A DNA stretch of 64,000 bases, taken from Rhodospirillales bacterium. GTDB lineage: Bacteria; Pseudomonadota; Alphaproteobacteria; Rhodospirillales; JAPHRK01. Position 1 is the first letter of the stretch, and each line of letters opens with the position of its first letter. This document shows, piece after piece, positions 26,711 through 36,031 of the stretch. Both the position numbers and the translations under genes were made by a program. Below the pieces are notes generated by a model. It had not been told where the DNA came from. It did no database searches and saw only the letters and a program-made list of their open reading frames with translations. The stretch is from positions 76,566 to 140,565 of the forward strand of contig JAPHRK010000002.1 in the NCBI GenBank assembly GCA_026196105.1, given 5' to 3'.

Positions 26711-28924
26711 TTGGCGAATGTGACTTTTAAATCAATAATCTATAGCGTAGCGATAGGTGGCTTAACATCTATCCTCAGCATAACGCCTAGCTATCAAGCT
26801 ATGGCGAACACAGCCGCGCAAATAAGTCCTGAAATTAGCCAAGCAAGCAATGACGATGAAAATATACAGTTTTCTGCAGATAATTTAATACACGACAAAG
26901 ATAATTCACTAACGATTGCTAGGGGAAATGTTGAAATTTCCTACCGAGGCGAAGTGCTTCTAGCAGATGAAATCACCTTTAACCGAGCTGCAGAACAAAT
27001 ATCAGCTAAAGGTAATATCAGCTTTTTACAAAAAAACGGTGATGTTCTTTTCTCAGACAATCTTGCTCTTAAAACTGATTTTATGTCAGGAGCAGCTGAA
27101 AACGTTAGAGTCTTAATGTCAGATGATTCAAGAGCTGCAGCCGCCAAAATGAGGCGAGAGGGTGGCCGTTTCACTATCTTTGAAAAAGGCGTCTATTCTC
27201 CCTGCAAACCTTGTGAAGAAAACCCAAAAAAACCTTTAGTCTGGCAACTAAAAGCCAATGAGATAAGGCATGATACGAAGCAACAAAGAGTAGAGTACAA
27301 AGACGCCTATATTGAGCTGTTTGGTATTCCAATTGCTTATACGCCCTATCTATCTCATCCTGATCCAACGAGGAAAAAGGCAACAGGTTTTCTTTCTCCA
27401 AATTACGGAAGCAACGGTGATTTAGGAACCTTTATCGAGACACCTTACTATATTGATACATCACCTTCCTCAGATTTTATTCTTTCACCTCTATGGTACA
27501 CATCAGAGAACCAGTTTCTATTATCCGGAAAATATCGTAGACAAACATCAAATGGCCAATTTGAAGTATCTGCCAGCGGAACACAAACAGATGGCATCGG
27601 GTCTTATACAAGTGGCGAAGAGGAGTTTAGAGGGCATCTTACAGCTGACGGCCTGTTTGATATCGACAGTACTTGGCGTTGGGGAATTGATGCCGCAAGA
27701 TCAACGGATAAAACCTACTTAAAACGCTATAATTTTGAAGGCCACGACACCACACTCACAAGCAATATTTTCATGGAAGGCTTCCGCCATAAAAACTATA
27801 TGGCCGCAAATGCTTACACTTTCCAAAACTTGCGAAGTTCGCGTGACGATGATGAAGTTCCTGATTTTGTAGGGACTGGAGAATATAATTTTGTAGGCGA
27901 GCCCTCTCGACATGGGGATTACTGGACACTTGATGGCTCTTTTTTATCGATCATGCGATCGAATAGTAATGATACTCAAAGAGTTCATGGCAAGGCCGCT
28001 TGGAATCTCCCAACAACACTTGATACAGGTGAAATATATACCCTTTCAGCCTCCCTTCAGAGCAGCCTCTATTATGTATCTTCCCAAGATGTAGGATCAA
28101 CAACTCCGAAATATTCAGGTGTTAGAGGACAATATATGCCTCAAGTATCTCTGAAATGGCAATATCCTCTCGCCCGCAAACACGGTACGGTTACTGAGGT
28201 TTTTGAACCGATAGCGGCTTTTTATGTTGCCCCAAACGTTGGAAATAGAACAAAAATACCTAACGAAGACAGTCTTGATTTTCAGTTCTCTGATTCAAAC
28301 TTGTTTACTGAAAACAAGTTTGATGGTGTAGACCGTTTTACGGGTGGGCATCATATTGACTATGGCTTTAAGTGGAGTGTGCAAGGAGCCTCAGGTGGAA
28401 GTAGTCACTTTTTCATAGGGCAAAGTTACCGCCTGAGAAAGGATAGTGCTATGCCAGAAAAATCTGGTTTAGAGGACCATTTTTCTGATTATGTCGGTCG
28501 GGCAAGAATCTCTCCAAATAACTTTATTGACCTCCTCTACCGTTTTCGCTTAGCAAAAGAATCTTTTGAACCACGCCAAAGTGACTTTGATCTCACGATT
28601 GGTCCCGAATCTCTCCGCTTTAATCTCGATTACAATTTTATCGGGCGTGAAGCCGATACCGGAAACTTTGGTGATCGTGAACAGGTTGGCGCAACAATAT
28701 CAACCAAGCTTTCTAGGTATTGGTCTTCACAACTTTACGGCACTCATAGGTTAAGCAACCCAAGCGGGATGATGACGGCTGGAACTTCCTTTAAATATGA
28801 AGATGAATGCTTCACATTTAATATCGATTTCAAGCGTAGCCGCTTCGAAGATCAAGATGTGACAGCAAACGATTCAATCAAAGCTACTATAACATTTAAA
28901 AATCTTGGGGAAATCAGCCTATAA
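26711..28924 (+). CDS. lptD: LPS assembly outer-membrane protein LptD
   Basis: About 737 residues: a signal peptide (hydrophobic SIIYSVAIGGLTSIL, cleavage near AMA), an N-terminal OstA-like beta-jellyroll (LTIARGNVEISYRGEVLLADE) and a long C-terminal beta-barrel (LPS_assembly domain) ending in phenylalanine-containing beta strands. Four cysteines or fewer are present, including the CxxC-type pair SPCKPCEE. It inserts LPS into the outer leaflet with LptE. The start is uncertain: TTG at 26711 has a GGGGGA site eight bases upstream; TTG at 26678 and GTG at 26720 are alternatives. The usual neighbours lptF, lptG, surA, pdxA and rsmA are missing. Confidence 0.85.
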   Translation: MANVTFKSIIYSVAIGGLTSILSITPSYQAMANTAAQISPEISQASNDDENIQFSADNLIHDKDNSLTIARGNVEISYRGEVLLADEITFNRAAEQISAKGNISFLQKNGDVLFSDNLALKTDFMSGAAENVRVLMSDDSRAAAAKMRREGGRFTIFEKGVYSPCKPCEENPKKPLVWQLKANEIRHDTKQQRVEYKDAYIELFGIPIAYTPYLSHPDPTRKKATGFLSPNYGSNGDLGTFIETPYYIDTSPSSDFILSPLWYTSENQFLLSGKYRRQTSNGQFEVSASGTQTDGIGSYTSGEEEFRGHLTADGLFDIDSTWRWGIDAARSTDKTYLKRYNFEGHDTTLTSNIFMEGFRHKNYMAANAYTFQNLRSSRDDDEVPDFVGTGEYNFVGEPSRHGDYWTLDGSFLSIMRSNSNDTQRVHGKAAWNLPTTLDTGEIYTLSASLQSSLYYVSSQDVGSTTPKYSGVRGQYMPQVSLKWQYPLARKHGTVTEVFEPIAAFYVAPNVGNRTKIPNEDSLDFQFSDSNLFTENKFDGVDRFTGGHHIDYGFKWSVQGASGGSSHFFIGQSYRLRKDSAMPEKSGLEDHFSDYVGRARISPNNFIDLLYRFRLAKESFEPRQSDFDLTIGPESLRFNLDYNFIGREADTGNFGDREQVGATISTKLSRYWSSQLYGTHRLSNPSGMMTAGTSFKYEDECFTFNIDFKRSRFEDQDVTANDSIKATITFKNLGEISL

Positions 28925-29006
28925 CAAACTCTTTCACTTGACCCATCCCACATTCTCGTCAAAATAGAAACATTAGATTAACTTCTCAACATACAGGGCG
29001 TGTACC

Positions 29007-29651
29007 TTGCGCATTTTAATCGCTGACGATCATCACTTAGTAAGGGAAAGTTTGAGGTTTTATGTCGAAAAACTTTCACCCAACACTAAAGTGTACGAAG
29101 CGGAAGATTTTGAATCAGCTCTTAAAAATGCCCATAAAATCAAGAAACTCGACCTAATCTTACTCGATCTAGTTATGCCTGGGATGAATGGCTTTGAAGG
29201 TCTTGAGATTATGCAAACCAATTTTCCAAACATTCCAATTGCACTGCTTTCAGGAACGCCGATTGAAGAAGAGAAGAAAGAGCAACTTTTTTCTAATAAA
29301 ATCAGTTATATCGCTAAAAACCTAAAAGGTGAAGAATTGCTCTTTGCGGTTCAGGAAACAGCTGCGGGAAGAGTTTATAGCCCCAAATCAAGCTTTGAAG
29401 GTGAGGAACATGCTTTTCCAAATTTTACCAACAGAGAATCATCGGTTGTAAAACTTCTCGCTCAAGGTTTAAAAAACAGTGATATCGCGGCTCAGTTAGG
29501 TATTACAGAAATTACGGTTAAAATTCACATGGGGCGAATCTTTAAAAAACTGAAAGTAGACAATCGCTTACAGGCTTCGAAAAAGGCAAATGAGCTTGGA
29601 TGGCGCGCCTTGCTTCTTCTTGATAAAACCGAGAAAACTGCCAATAAATAA
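29007..29651 (+). CDS. LuxR-family response regulator (orphan)
   Basis: The 214-residue protein has a receiver domain (acidic pair ADDHH, phosphoacceptor Asp in LILLDLVMPGMNG near residue 54, Ser/Thr in LLSGT, Lys in SYIAKN) and a C-terminal LuxR helix-turn-helix (FTNRESSVVKLLAQGLKNSDIA, ITEITVKIHMGRIFKKL). The start codon is TTG at 29007 with AGGG upstream. No sensor kinase is adjacent. It closely resembles the second LuxR regulator at 42.9-43.6 kb, including the MPGMNGF loop, so the two are paralogues. Confidence 0.88.
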   Translation: MRILIADDHHLVRESLRFYVEKLSPNTKVYEAEDFESALKNAHKIKKLDLILLDLVMPGMNGFEGLEIMQTNFPNIPIALLSGTPIEEEKKEQLFSNKISYIAKNLKGEELLFAVQETAAGRVYSPKSSFEGEEHAFPNFTNRESSVVKLLAQGLKNSDIAAQLGITEITVKIHMGRIFKKLKVDNRLQASKKANELGWRALLLLDKTEKTANK

Positions 29652-29738
29652 CCATCCGCAAAATCTTTTTTAAAACTTCCTGTTACAGGGCTTGATTTCC
29701 CAGTAGAAGGCGTATAGATACTCGCCCACGCCTCCAGT

Positions 29739-29814
29739 GACCCCTTCGTCTAGAGGCCTAGGACACCGCCCTTTCACGGCGGCAACACGGGTTCGAATCC
29801 CGTAGGGGTCGCCA
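29739..29814 (+). tRNA. tRNA-Glu (anticodon TTC)
   Basis: A full cloverleaf is visible: acceptor arms GACCCCT and AGGGGTC, D arm around CTAGAGGCCTAGG, anticodon stem CCGCC/GGCGG with loop CTTTCAC (anticodon TTC, glutamate), and T arm CGGG-TTCGAAT-CCCG. The discriminator is G and the 3' CCA is encoded (29812-29814). A hairpin terminator follows 19 bases later. Confidence 0.97.
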
Positions 29815-29833
29815 TTACTTTTAAGGCGCTTAG

Positions 29834-29856
29834 AAACCACCTTCGGGTGGTTTTTT
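29834..29856 (+). terminator. Rho-independent terminator after tRNA-Glu
   Basis: AAACCACC (29834-29841), a TTCG tetraloop, and GGTGGTTT (29846-29853) form a perfect stem running into a T tract (TTTTTT at 29851-29856). It lies directly downstream of the tRNA gene. Confidence 0.92.
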
Positions 29857-29941
29857 AGTTTGTACGGAATAGTTGGTCGATTAAAGCTATAAAAAGAGCT
29901 GTATTCAAATTCAACCAATCCCTAAATAGGGAATCATAGCT

Positions 29942-30727
29942 TTGAAAAATAAAAACAACAACGCCAGTTCCGGAAAAACTATGCTTGCTCTTCGTACCTT
30001 TGGAATATCTTTTTTTTGTACAGTATTCCTTCTATCAAACACCCCACTTGCTCTTGCAAAGGACTCATCAACAAAAATCACCTTAGGGATTATGGCACTT
30101 GCTCCTTATGGATTTAAGGACACAAACGGTCAGTGGAAAGGTAACTGGCTTGAAATTTCTCATGCTTTAGCAAAGAGAAGTAATATTAAGATGGATATTA
30201 ACGTGAGACCTGTTGCACGGTTAACTCATCAGATGGGAGCTGGAACACTCGATTGTATAATAGCTGCCGAAGTACCCTTTACTGAGGAAAGATATAGCCG
30301 AGTTGCCCGGGTAGGCTATTCTCTTGAATTTGGCGTATTACCTGCTAAAGGAATTGAACTAAATAGCTATGATGACCTTAAAAACATAGCAATCGCAGTA
30401 TCCCTAGGAACGAAGATGGGGCTCCCTTTTGACGAGGACACGAGTTTACAAAAAGTCCAAACCAGAGACTATTTAACGGCGATAAAAATGCTTGAGCGAA
30501 AGAGAGTAGACGCAGTTGTTGGTGTACTGAGTAGCCTCAAGTATAGCTCAAAATTAGCCGGACAAGAAAATGTGAAATTTGGGAAACCATTTGTCTTCAA
30601 GACTTTGCCTATAAATTTTTATTGTATGCCGAACTCTCAAACAAAAATTTATTGGCCAAAAATCAAGGAAACGTTATCCGGACTAAACGAAGACGGGACT
30701 ATTCGTCGGATATTAAATCGATACTGA
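29942..30727 (+). CDS. Periplasmic solute-binding protein (family 3-like)
   Basis: The 261-residue protein has a signal peptide (hydrophobic FGISFFCTVFLLSN, cleavage after ALA near residue 39) and a bilobed binding-protein pattern: ITLGIMALAPYGFKDTNGQWKG, a central RVGYSLEFGVL, and a C-terminal LNEDGTIRRILNRY helix, as in amino-acid-binding proteins. No ABC permease or kinase gene is adjacent, so it is an orphan; such proteins can also serve as extracytoplasmic sensors. The start is TTG at 29942 with an AGGGA site upstream; ATG at about residue 14 is possible. Confidence 0.75.
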   Translation: MKNKNNNASSGKTMLALRTFGISFFCTVFLLSNTPLALAKDSSTKITLGIMALAPYGFKDTNGQWKGNWLEISHALAKRSNIKMDINVRPVARLTHQMGAGTLDCIIAAEVPFTEERYSRVARVGYSLEFGVLPAKGIELNSYDDLKNIAIAVSLGTKMGLPFDEDTSLQKVQTRDYLTAIKMLERKRVDAVVGVLSSLKYSSKLAGQENVKFGKPFVFKTLPINFYCMPNSQTKIYWPKIKETLSGLNEDGTIRRILNRY

Positions 30728-30792
30728 TTCTTAAATTTATTAGAAAACCCCTGTTGGTAACAGCCGAAACAACCTTCGTCGCCATCCGTCCT

Positions 30793-31266
30793 TTAAGAGA
30801 AGCTATCTTTAATGGCTTCCATTGCCACATAAGTTGATGTGCTAGCAACGTTGGGCAATGTGGAGATATCCTCCCCCAAAACGCGTCTGTACGATTGTAT
30901 ATCAGAGGTTCTTATTTTGAGAAGGTAATCAAATGGTCCTGCAATTAAATGGCACAGCTCGACTTCCGGAATCTTAATGACAGCTTTATTAAACTCCTGC
31001 AGTCCTTTTTCTGTCGTATTGGAAAGTTTGACCGTCGCAAAGGCAATATGCTCCAGACCGAGCTTTTTTGGATTGAGGATCGCCTGAAAACCTAAAATAT
31101 ACTCTTCATCAATCAAGCGTTTTAAACGAACTTGGCACGGACTCTTTGAAAGGCCTACCCGCTTTGCTATTTCAGTAACAGTTAAGCGGCCTTCTTGAGA
31201 AAGAATAGATAAAATTTTAGAATCAAAATGATCCAATTCACTTTTAAAGACAACTTTACCCATCAA
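30793..31266 (-). CDS. putR: Lrp/AsnC-family regulator, probable PutR
   Basis: The 157-residue protein has an N-terminal helix-turn-helix (LDHFDSKILSILSQEGRLTV, then KRVGLSKSPCQVRLKRL) and a C-terminal RAM effector domain (AFATVKLSNTTEKGL, CHLIAGPFDYLLKIRTSD). It is divergent from putA with a 120-base intergenic region. In Alphaproteobacteria such a gene next to putA is usually the proline-responsive activator PutR. The DNA-binding site itself is not obvious. Confidence 0.88.
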   Translation of the reverse strand: MMGKVVFKSELDHFDSKILSILSQEGRLTVTEIAKRVGLSKSPCQVRLKRLIDEEYILGFQAILNPKKLGLEHIAFATVKLSNTTEKGLQEFNKAVIKIPEVELCHLIAGPFDYLLKIRTSDIQSYRRVLGEDISTLPNVASTSTYVAMEAIKDSFS

Positions 31267-31332
31267 ATTTCCTTTAATATATCAATAATTAAAAATATTT
31301 CTCTCCATTAATGACTATTTAAAGAAAAACGA

Positions 31333-31376
31333 CCTTTCAAACAATGCTATTTTCCTTTTTAGAAAATCTTGAAAGG
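31333..31376 (+). promoter_or_regulatory. Inverted repeat spanning the putA ribosome-binding site
   Basis: CCTTTCAA (31333-31340) and TTGAAAGG (31369-31376) are perfect 8-base complements in the putA leader. The right arm contains GAAAGG, the likely ribosome-binding site 10 bases before the ATG at 31387. Folding of the leader could hide this site; alternatively both arms are half-sites for the Lrp-type regulator. Confidence 0.4.
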
Positions 31377-31386
31377 CTCGTGTTAG

Positions 31387-34300
31387 ATGAAATCTCTTTC
31401 CACAATCAGAAAAAATATCCGCACAACTCACTTGATGGATGAAAAAGAGTTACTTGATATCCTCTCATCTTCTTCAAAAATATCGGCTGAAAACCGCCTG
31501 CATATTTGCGAACGAGCGGTTCAACTCATCACAGATATTCGCCGTGATGACAGCCCTGCTTTGTTAGAAGTTTTTCTTGCAGAGTATGGCCTTTCAACGG
31601 ATGAAGGCGTTGCGCTTATGTGCCTTGCAGAAGCCTTGATGCGGGTACCTGACGCCGAAACCATGGATGAGCTGATTGAAGACAAAATAGCTCCCTCTTC
31701 TTGGATAGACCATCGTGGCCATTCAAACTCCTTACTGGTCAATGCCTCAACATGGGGTTTAATGCTTACGGGTAAAGTTTTAGATACAAAAAACAGTGAT
31801 GGAATGGTTTCCGTCCTGCATGGCATGGTGAAACGTCTGGGTGAACCCATAATTCGGACAGCCGTTAAACGAGCCTTGAAAGAACTCGGAAGCCAGTTTG
31901 TCTTAGGTGAAACGATTGAAGATGCCATCAGACAAGGGGCTCCCCAGGCTGAGGCTGGTTATACCTTCTCATACGATATGTTGGGAGAAGCCGCCTTAAC
32001 CCAAAAGGATGCAGATAAATTTTTCCATTCTTACAAAAACTCAATTGAACAACTCGCTACTCTTTCAAAGTCAGATAATGTTGCAGAAAACCCGGGAATT
32101 TCCATCAAACTCTCGGCTTTGCATCCACGTTATGAAGTGGGGAAAAAAAAGCGTGTCCTGACTGAACTGGTCGACAAGACGCTTGCCCTCACCTTATTGG
32201 CAAAAGAAGCCAATTTAGGCTTAAATATCGACGCAGAAGAAGCTGACCGCCTTGACCTGTCCCTTGATATCATTGAGGCCGTTCTGAGGGACGAGCGATT
32301 AGCAGGATGGGACGGGTTTGGGGTTGTTGTCCAAACTTACGGCAAACGAGCAAGCCTTGTCATTGACTGGCTTTATGCGTTAGCTGAACAGTATGACCGC
32401 AAAATAATGGTCCGTCTGGTCAAAGGTGCCTATTGGGATACGGAGATAAAGCGAGCTCAAGTTGAGGGCTTAGCGAACTTCCCAGTTTTCACCAAAAAAT
32501 CCGCAACGGACAGTGCCTATATTTATTGTGCCGAAAAATTGTTGAGAATGTCAGATAGGCTTTACCCTCAATTTGCCACACATAGCGCCAACAGTGTCGC
32601 CACGGTTTTGGAACTCGCCCCAAAGAACACCCCTTTTGAGTTTCAGCGACTTCATGGCATGGGGGAAGTCCTCCACCGTTTAACCAAGCAAAATGAAAAC
32701 GTGCCTTGCCGTATCTATGCCCCAGTAGGCCCCCATCGAGATTTGTTAGCTTATTTGGTACGACGTCTTTTGGAGAACGGCGCAAACTCTTCCTTTGTTA
32801 ATCAGATCGTGGATACCAGCATTCCTGCAAAAGATATTGCCGTTGATCCAATTGAAACCGTGGCCTCAGATTACAAACCCAATAACCCAAACATTTGCAG
32901 GCCGCATGATCTATATGGCGAAGAAAGACAAAATTCCAAAGGGTGGGACCTTCATAATGAGGATGATATCGATAAAATCGAAAAAGCACGGGCCAAATTC
33001 AAAAACAAACAATGTAACGTCACTCCGCTTCTCTTAGCTCCCCACCGAGGCGAAATGCGTGAAGCGATTGTCAACCCATCAAACCCGAAAGATATTGTAG
33101 GAACAGTTATTTACGCAACTGATGAAGATGTAAAACAAGCCCTTGATAATGCCACGAATTGGTCCTCTGCGTCAGCAATAAACCGCGCAGAGATTTTGAA
33201 CCGTGCAGCTGATCTCTATGAAGAGAATTTTGGTGAATTCTTGGCGATCTTATCCCGCGAAGCCGGAAAAACACCCGCCGACGGCATAGCAGAACTGCGG
33301 GAAGCTGTCGATTTCTTGCGCTATTATGCTGCCCAAGTGGAGAAACTAGAAACTAGGCATGCACGAGGAATATTCACCTGCATTTCACCTTGGAATTTTC
33401 CTTTGGCGATTTTCACGGGTCAAATTGCTGCCGCTCTTGCCACAGGGAATGGCGTTTTAGCAAAACCAGCCGAAAACACACCGATCACAGCAACCATTGC
33501 TGTAAACCTCTTACATCAAGCTGGTGTCCCAAGAAACACCCTCCAACTTCTTCCTGGTCTGGGTTCTCTGGTTGGCACCATGCTTGTTTCCGATCCTCGG
33601 ATAGATGGCGTCTGCTTTACAGGCTCTACCCTCACCGCCCAAACAATCAACAAAGCTATGGCATCAAGTGTCGCCCCATCCGCCCCTCTGATTGCTGAAA
33701 CCGGGGGCTTAAATGCCATGATTGTGGATTCAACCGCTCTGCCTGAACAAGCGATAAAAGATATTATTGCCTCTGCCTTTCAATCAGCAGGACAACGTTG
33801 TTCTGCCTTGCGGGTGCTTTATCTCCAAGAAGACATCGCCCCAGGCTTTATGGAAATGTTATTTGGCGCCATGGACGAACTGGTCGTCGCCAACCCATGG
33901 GAATTTTCTACCGATATAGGCCCGGTGATCAATCAGGTGTCTCAAAATAAAATAAACAATTACATTACCATAGCCCAACAAGAAGGCAGGGTAGCGAAAC
34001 AACTCCCTTGCCCTAATGAGGGAACTTTCGTTGCCCCAACGGTTATTCAAGTGAGTAGTATCTCAGACCTTAAGGAAGAAGTTTTCGGCCCCATCTTGCA
34101 TGTGGCAACATTTAAAGCTCAAGAGCTAGAAGCAGTTGTAAATGGCATAAATGCCAAAGGCTTTGGCCTCACCTTTGGTTTGCATACCCGCATTGATGAG
34201 CGCGTTAAGATGATTACCACTCGCTTAAAAGTCGGCAACATATATGTAAACCGAAACCAAATAGGCGCGATTGTCGGCTCACAACCTTTCGGGGGGGAAG

Positions 34301-34881
34301 GTTTATCCGGTACCGGCCCCAAAGCCGGAGGCCCCAACTACGTGAAACGCTTCACAAAAGAGCCAAACACGCCCCTGTTAAAACCTGTCAAATCGAGCAC
34401 TCTGCCCTTAGATAAGGTCCAGAACGCCTTGAACAAAATTCAACCTGCACCACAAGACAAATTAACCTCTCTCACCCTGCCAGGACCAACAGGAGAAAGT
34501 AACATTCTCTCCTATTATGCACGTGGTACAATTTTGTGCTTAGGCCCAACTTTGGAGGCGGCTGAAGTCCAAGCCAAAATAGCTTTCCAAAATAACTGCC
34601 CTGCCCTTATCATTACCCCCGGCGCAGAAGGCGAGAACAAGCTTTCAGGCTTCTTAGATCGCAAGCACCTGATAGAACTCCAAGGCTTCTCAGCCGTGGT
34701 TGCTTGGAGCGATGAGGCTGATTTAAGAAATATCCGTCAGGCTCTAGCAACCCGCCCCGGCCCCATCCTCCCCCTCATCACAGAAAGGGATTTCGCCGAG
34801 CGTTGCATTCTTGAAAGGCATATTTGTATTGATACAACAGCCGCAGGAGGAAATACTGCACTCTTAGCCACAGCATCATAG
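31387..34881 (+). CDS. putA: Bifunctional proline dehydrogenase / P5C dehydrogenase
   Basis: The 1164-residue enzyme oxidises proline to glutamate in two steps. The FAD-dependent proline dehydrogenase domain covers about residues 170-470 (GISIKLSALHPRYE, RLVKGAYWDTEIKRAQ, FATHSANSV). The NAD-dependent aldehyde dehydrogenase covers about 560-1030 (SPWNFPLAIFTGQIAAALA, FTGSTLTAQ, AETGGLNAMIVD with the glutamate, SAGQRCSALR with the catalytic cysteine). No ribbon-helix-helix DNA-binding domain is present at the N-terminus, in keeping with regulation by the divergent Lrp protein. The C-terminal about 120 residues form the PutA lid-like domain. Confidence 0.96.
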   Translation: MKSLSTIRKNIRTTHLMDEKELLDILSSSSKISAENRLHICERAVQLITDIRRDDSPALLEVFLAEYGLSTDEGVALMCLAEALMRVPDAETMDELIEDKIAPSSWIDHRGHSNSLLVNASTWGLMLTGKVLDTKNSDGMVSVLHGMVKRLGEPIIRTAVKRALKELGSQFVLGETIEDAIRQGAPQAEAGYTFSYDMLGEAALTQKDADKFFHSYKNSIEQLATLSKSDNVAENPGISIKLSALHPRYEVGKKKRVLTELVDKTLALTLLAKEANLGLNIDAEEADRLDLSLDIIEAVLRDERLAGWDGFGVVVQTYGKRASLVIDWLYALAEQYDRKIMVRLVKGAYWDTEIKRAQVEGLANFPVFTKKSATDSAYIYCAEKLLRMSDRLYPQFATHSANSVATVLELAPKNTPFEFQRLHGMGEVLHRLTKQNENVPCRIYAPVGPHRDLLAYLVRRLLENGANSSFVNQIVDTSIPAKDIAVDPIETVASDYKPNNPNICRPHDLYGEERQNSKGWDLHNEDDIDKIEKARAKFKNKQCNVTPLLLAPHRGEMREAIVNPSNPKDIVGTVIYATDEDVKQALDNATNWSSASAINRAEILNRAADLYEENFGEFLAILSREAGKTPADGIAELREAVDFLRYYAAQVEKLETRHARGIFTCISPWNFPLAIFTGQIAAALATGNGVLAKPAENTPITATIAVNLLHQAGVPRNTLQLLPGLGSLVGTMLVSDPRIDGVCFTGSTLTAQTINKAMASSVAPSAPLIAETGGLNAMIVDSTALPEQAIKDIIASAFQSAGQRCSALRVLYLQEDIAPGFMEMLFGAMDELVVANPWEFSTDIGPVINQVSQNKINNYITIAQQEGRVAKQLPCPNEGTFVAPTVIQVSSISDLKEEVFGPILHVATFKAQELEAVVNGINAKGFGLTFGLHTRIDERVKMITTRLKVGNIYVNRNQIGAIVGSQPFGGEGLSGTGPKAGGPNYVKRFTKEPNTPLLKPVKSSTLPLDKVQNALNKIQPAPQDKLTSLTLPGPTGESNILSYYARGTILCLGPTLEAAEVQAKIAFQNNCPALIITPGAEGENKLSGFLDRKHLIELQGFSAVVAWSDEADLRNIRQALATRPGPILPLITERDFAERCILERHICIDTTAAGGNTALLATAS

Positions 34882-34906
34882 AGAAAAATAGGCACCATAA
34901 GATAAA

Positions 34907-35980
34907 ATGAACAGACGCCAATTTTTATGTAGCAGCACAGCTTTTTGTGCAACTGGAGTGCTTGGAATGACAGGGGCTTCAAGTGCAAGTACAGGGATAG
35001 TTGTGCCACCAGAAGAACATCAGCATGAATTGACTTTCATGCAGTGGCCCGTCAGCCGCCAAGTGTATCAGGAGAAAGAGTTTCTCAGTATTTTGCAACA
35101 GGCAATAGCTGATATAGCAAATACGATTGTTGAATTTGAACCCGTTGTGATGCTGGCAGCTAAACATCACCATAAAAAAATGCGTCTCCTGCTTTCTTCA
35201 AAGGTCGTCCTTTGGGATATTCCAACAGAGGATTTATGGTGCCGTGATTCTGGCCCTCTCTTCGCCAAAAGATCAAATGGAAAGCTGGTTGTTAGCCACA
35301 TTCAATTCAATGGGTGGGGTGATAAACAGATACATAAACATGACGGAAAAATCGCGACTGCAGTTGCCAACCATCTTGGCCTAGAGGTCATCTCAAGCGG
35401 CTTAAAAGGCGAACCTGGTGGTGTCGAACACGATGGTCACGGTCTGCTCATGGCTCATGAGAGTTCATGGGTAAATAAAAACAGAAACCCAGGCCTCACG
35501 CGTGATGAAATCGAAAAGAAATTGCTCAAAGCCTATGGCGCCAGCCAGATGATCTGGTCGCCAGGTGTCTGGGGTGAAGATATAACTGACTATCATATTG
35601 ATAGCCTAGCTCGATTCACGAGCCCGGGCCGCGTACTGATCAATCTGCCCGACCAACCAGACGAGCACGACCCGTTCCACCTTGCAGCGTTAGAAACGTA
35701 TGACCGATTTCTTGCGGCCAAACTTGATGTAGAGGTTATTCCTGAACCCACCATAAGGCGCGTGAAAGATATTGATTTCGTTACTTCATATGCGAATTAC
35801 TATGTTTGCAATGGCGGTGTGATTGCGGCTCAATTCGGCGACCCAGAGACTGATGCTATTGCCTACAAAGCACTACAGAAACACTACCCTGGTCGAGAAG
35901 TGGTAATGCTTAACGTTGATGCTCTAGGGGAAGTCGGTGGCGGCATCCACTGCGCCACACAACAGATGCCTTCAACATAA
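34907..35980 (+). CDS. Agmatine deiminase / Porphyromonas-type PAD family, Tat-exported
   Basis: The 357-residue guanidine-modifying hydrolase has all expected catalytic elements: LWCRDSGP near residue 110, GEPGGVEHDG, EDITDYHIDSLARF, and the nucleophile C349 in GGIHCATQQMP. Members turn agmatine into N-carbamoylputrescine or peptidyl-arginine into citrulline. Unlike typical cytoplasmic agmatine deiminases it starts with a twin-arginine signal (NRRQFL followed by a hydrophobic, Ala/Gly-rich stretch to SSAS). It follows putA by 25 bases and may be co-transcribed with it. An exported location makes the substrate uncertain. Confidence 0.85.
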   Translation: MNRRQFLCSSTAFCATGVLGMTGASSASTGIVVPPEEHQHELTFMQWPVSRQVYQEKEFLSILQQAIADIANTIVEFEPVVMLAAKHHHKKMRLLLSSKVVLWDIPTEDLWCRDSGPLFAKRSNGKLVVSHIQFNGWGDKQIHKHDGKIATAVANHLGLEVISSGLKGEPGGVEHDGHGLLMAHESSWVNKNRNPGLTRDEIEKKLLKAYGASQMIWSPGVWGEDITDYHIDSLARFTSPGRVLINLPDQPDEHDPFHLAALETYDRFLAAKLDVEVIPEPTIRRVKDIDFVTSYANYYVCNGGVIAAQFGDPETDAIAYKALQKHYPGREVVMLNVDALGEVGGGIHCATQQMPST

Positions 35981-36031
35981 ACCATAAAAAAGGGGTATAG
36001 ATAGTAGCCACAAGGATATAAACATTCTCGT

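Noticed and set aside
26629-26730. Short ATG-started frame of 33 codons before lptD
   Set aside because: It has no recognisable product. It may be a leader peptide, but more likely it is chance, since the lptD frame runs through it with a better ribosome-binding site downstream.
29670-29918. Open frame on the minus strand reading PYGIRTRVAAVKG
   Set aside because: It is the antisense of the tRNA-Glu gene; this peptide is a well-known false translation of tRNA genes.
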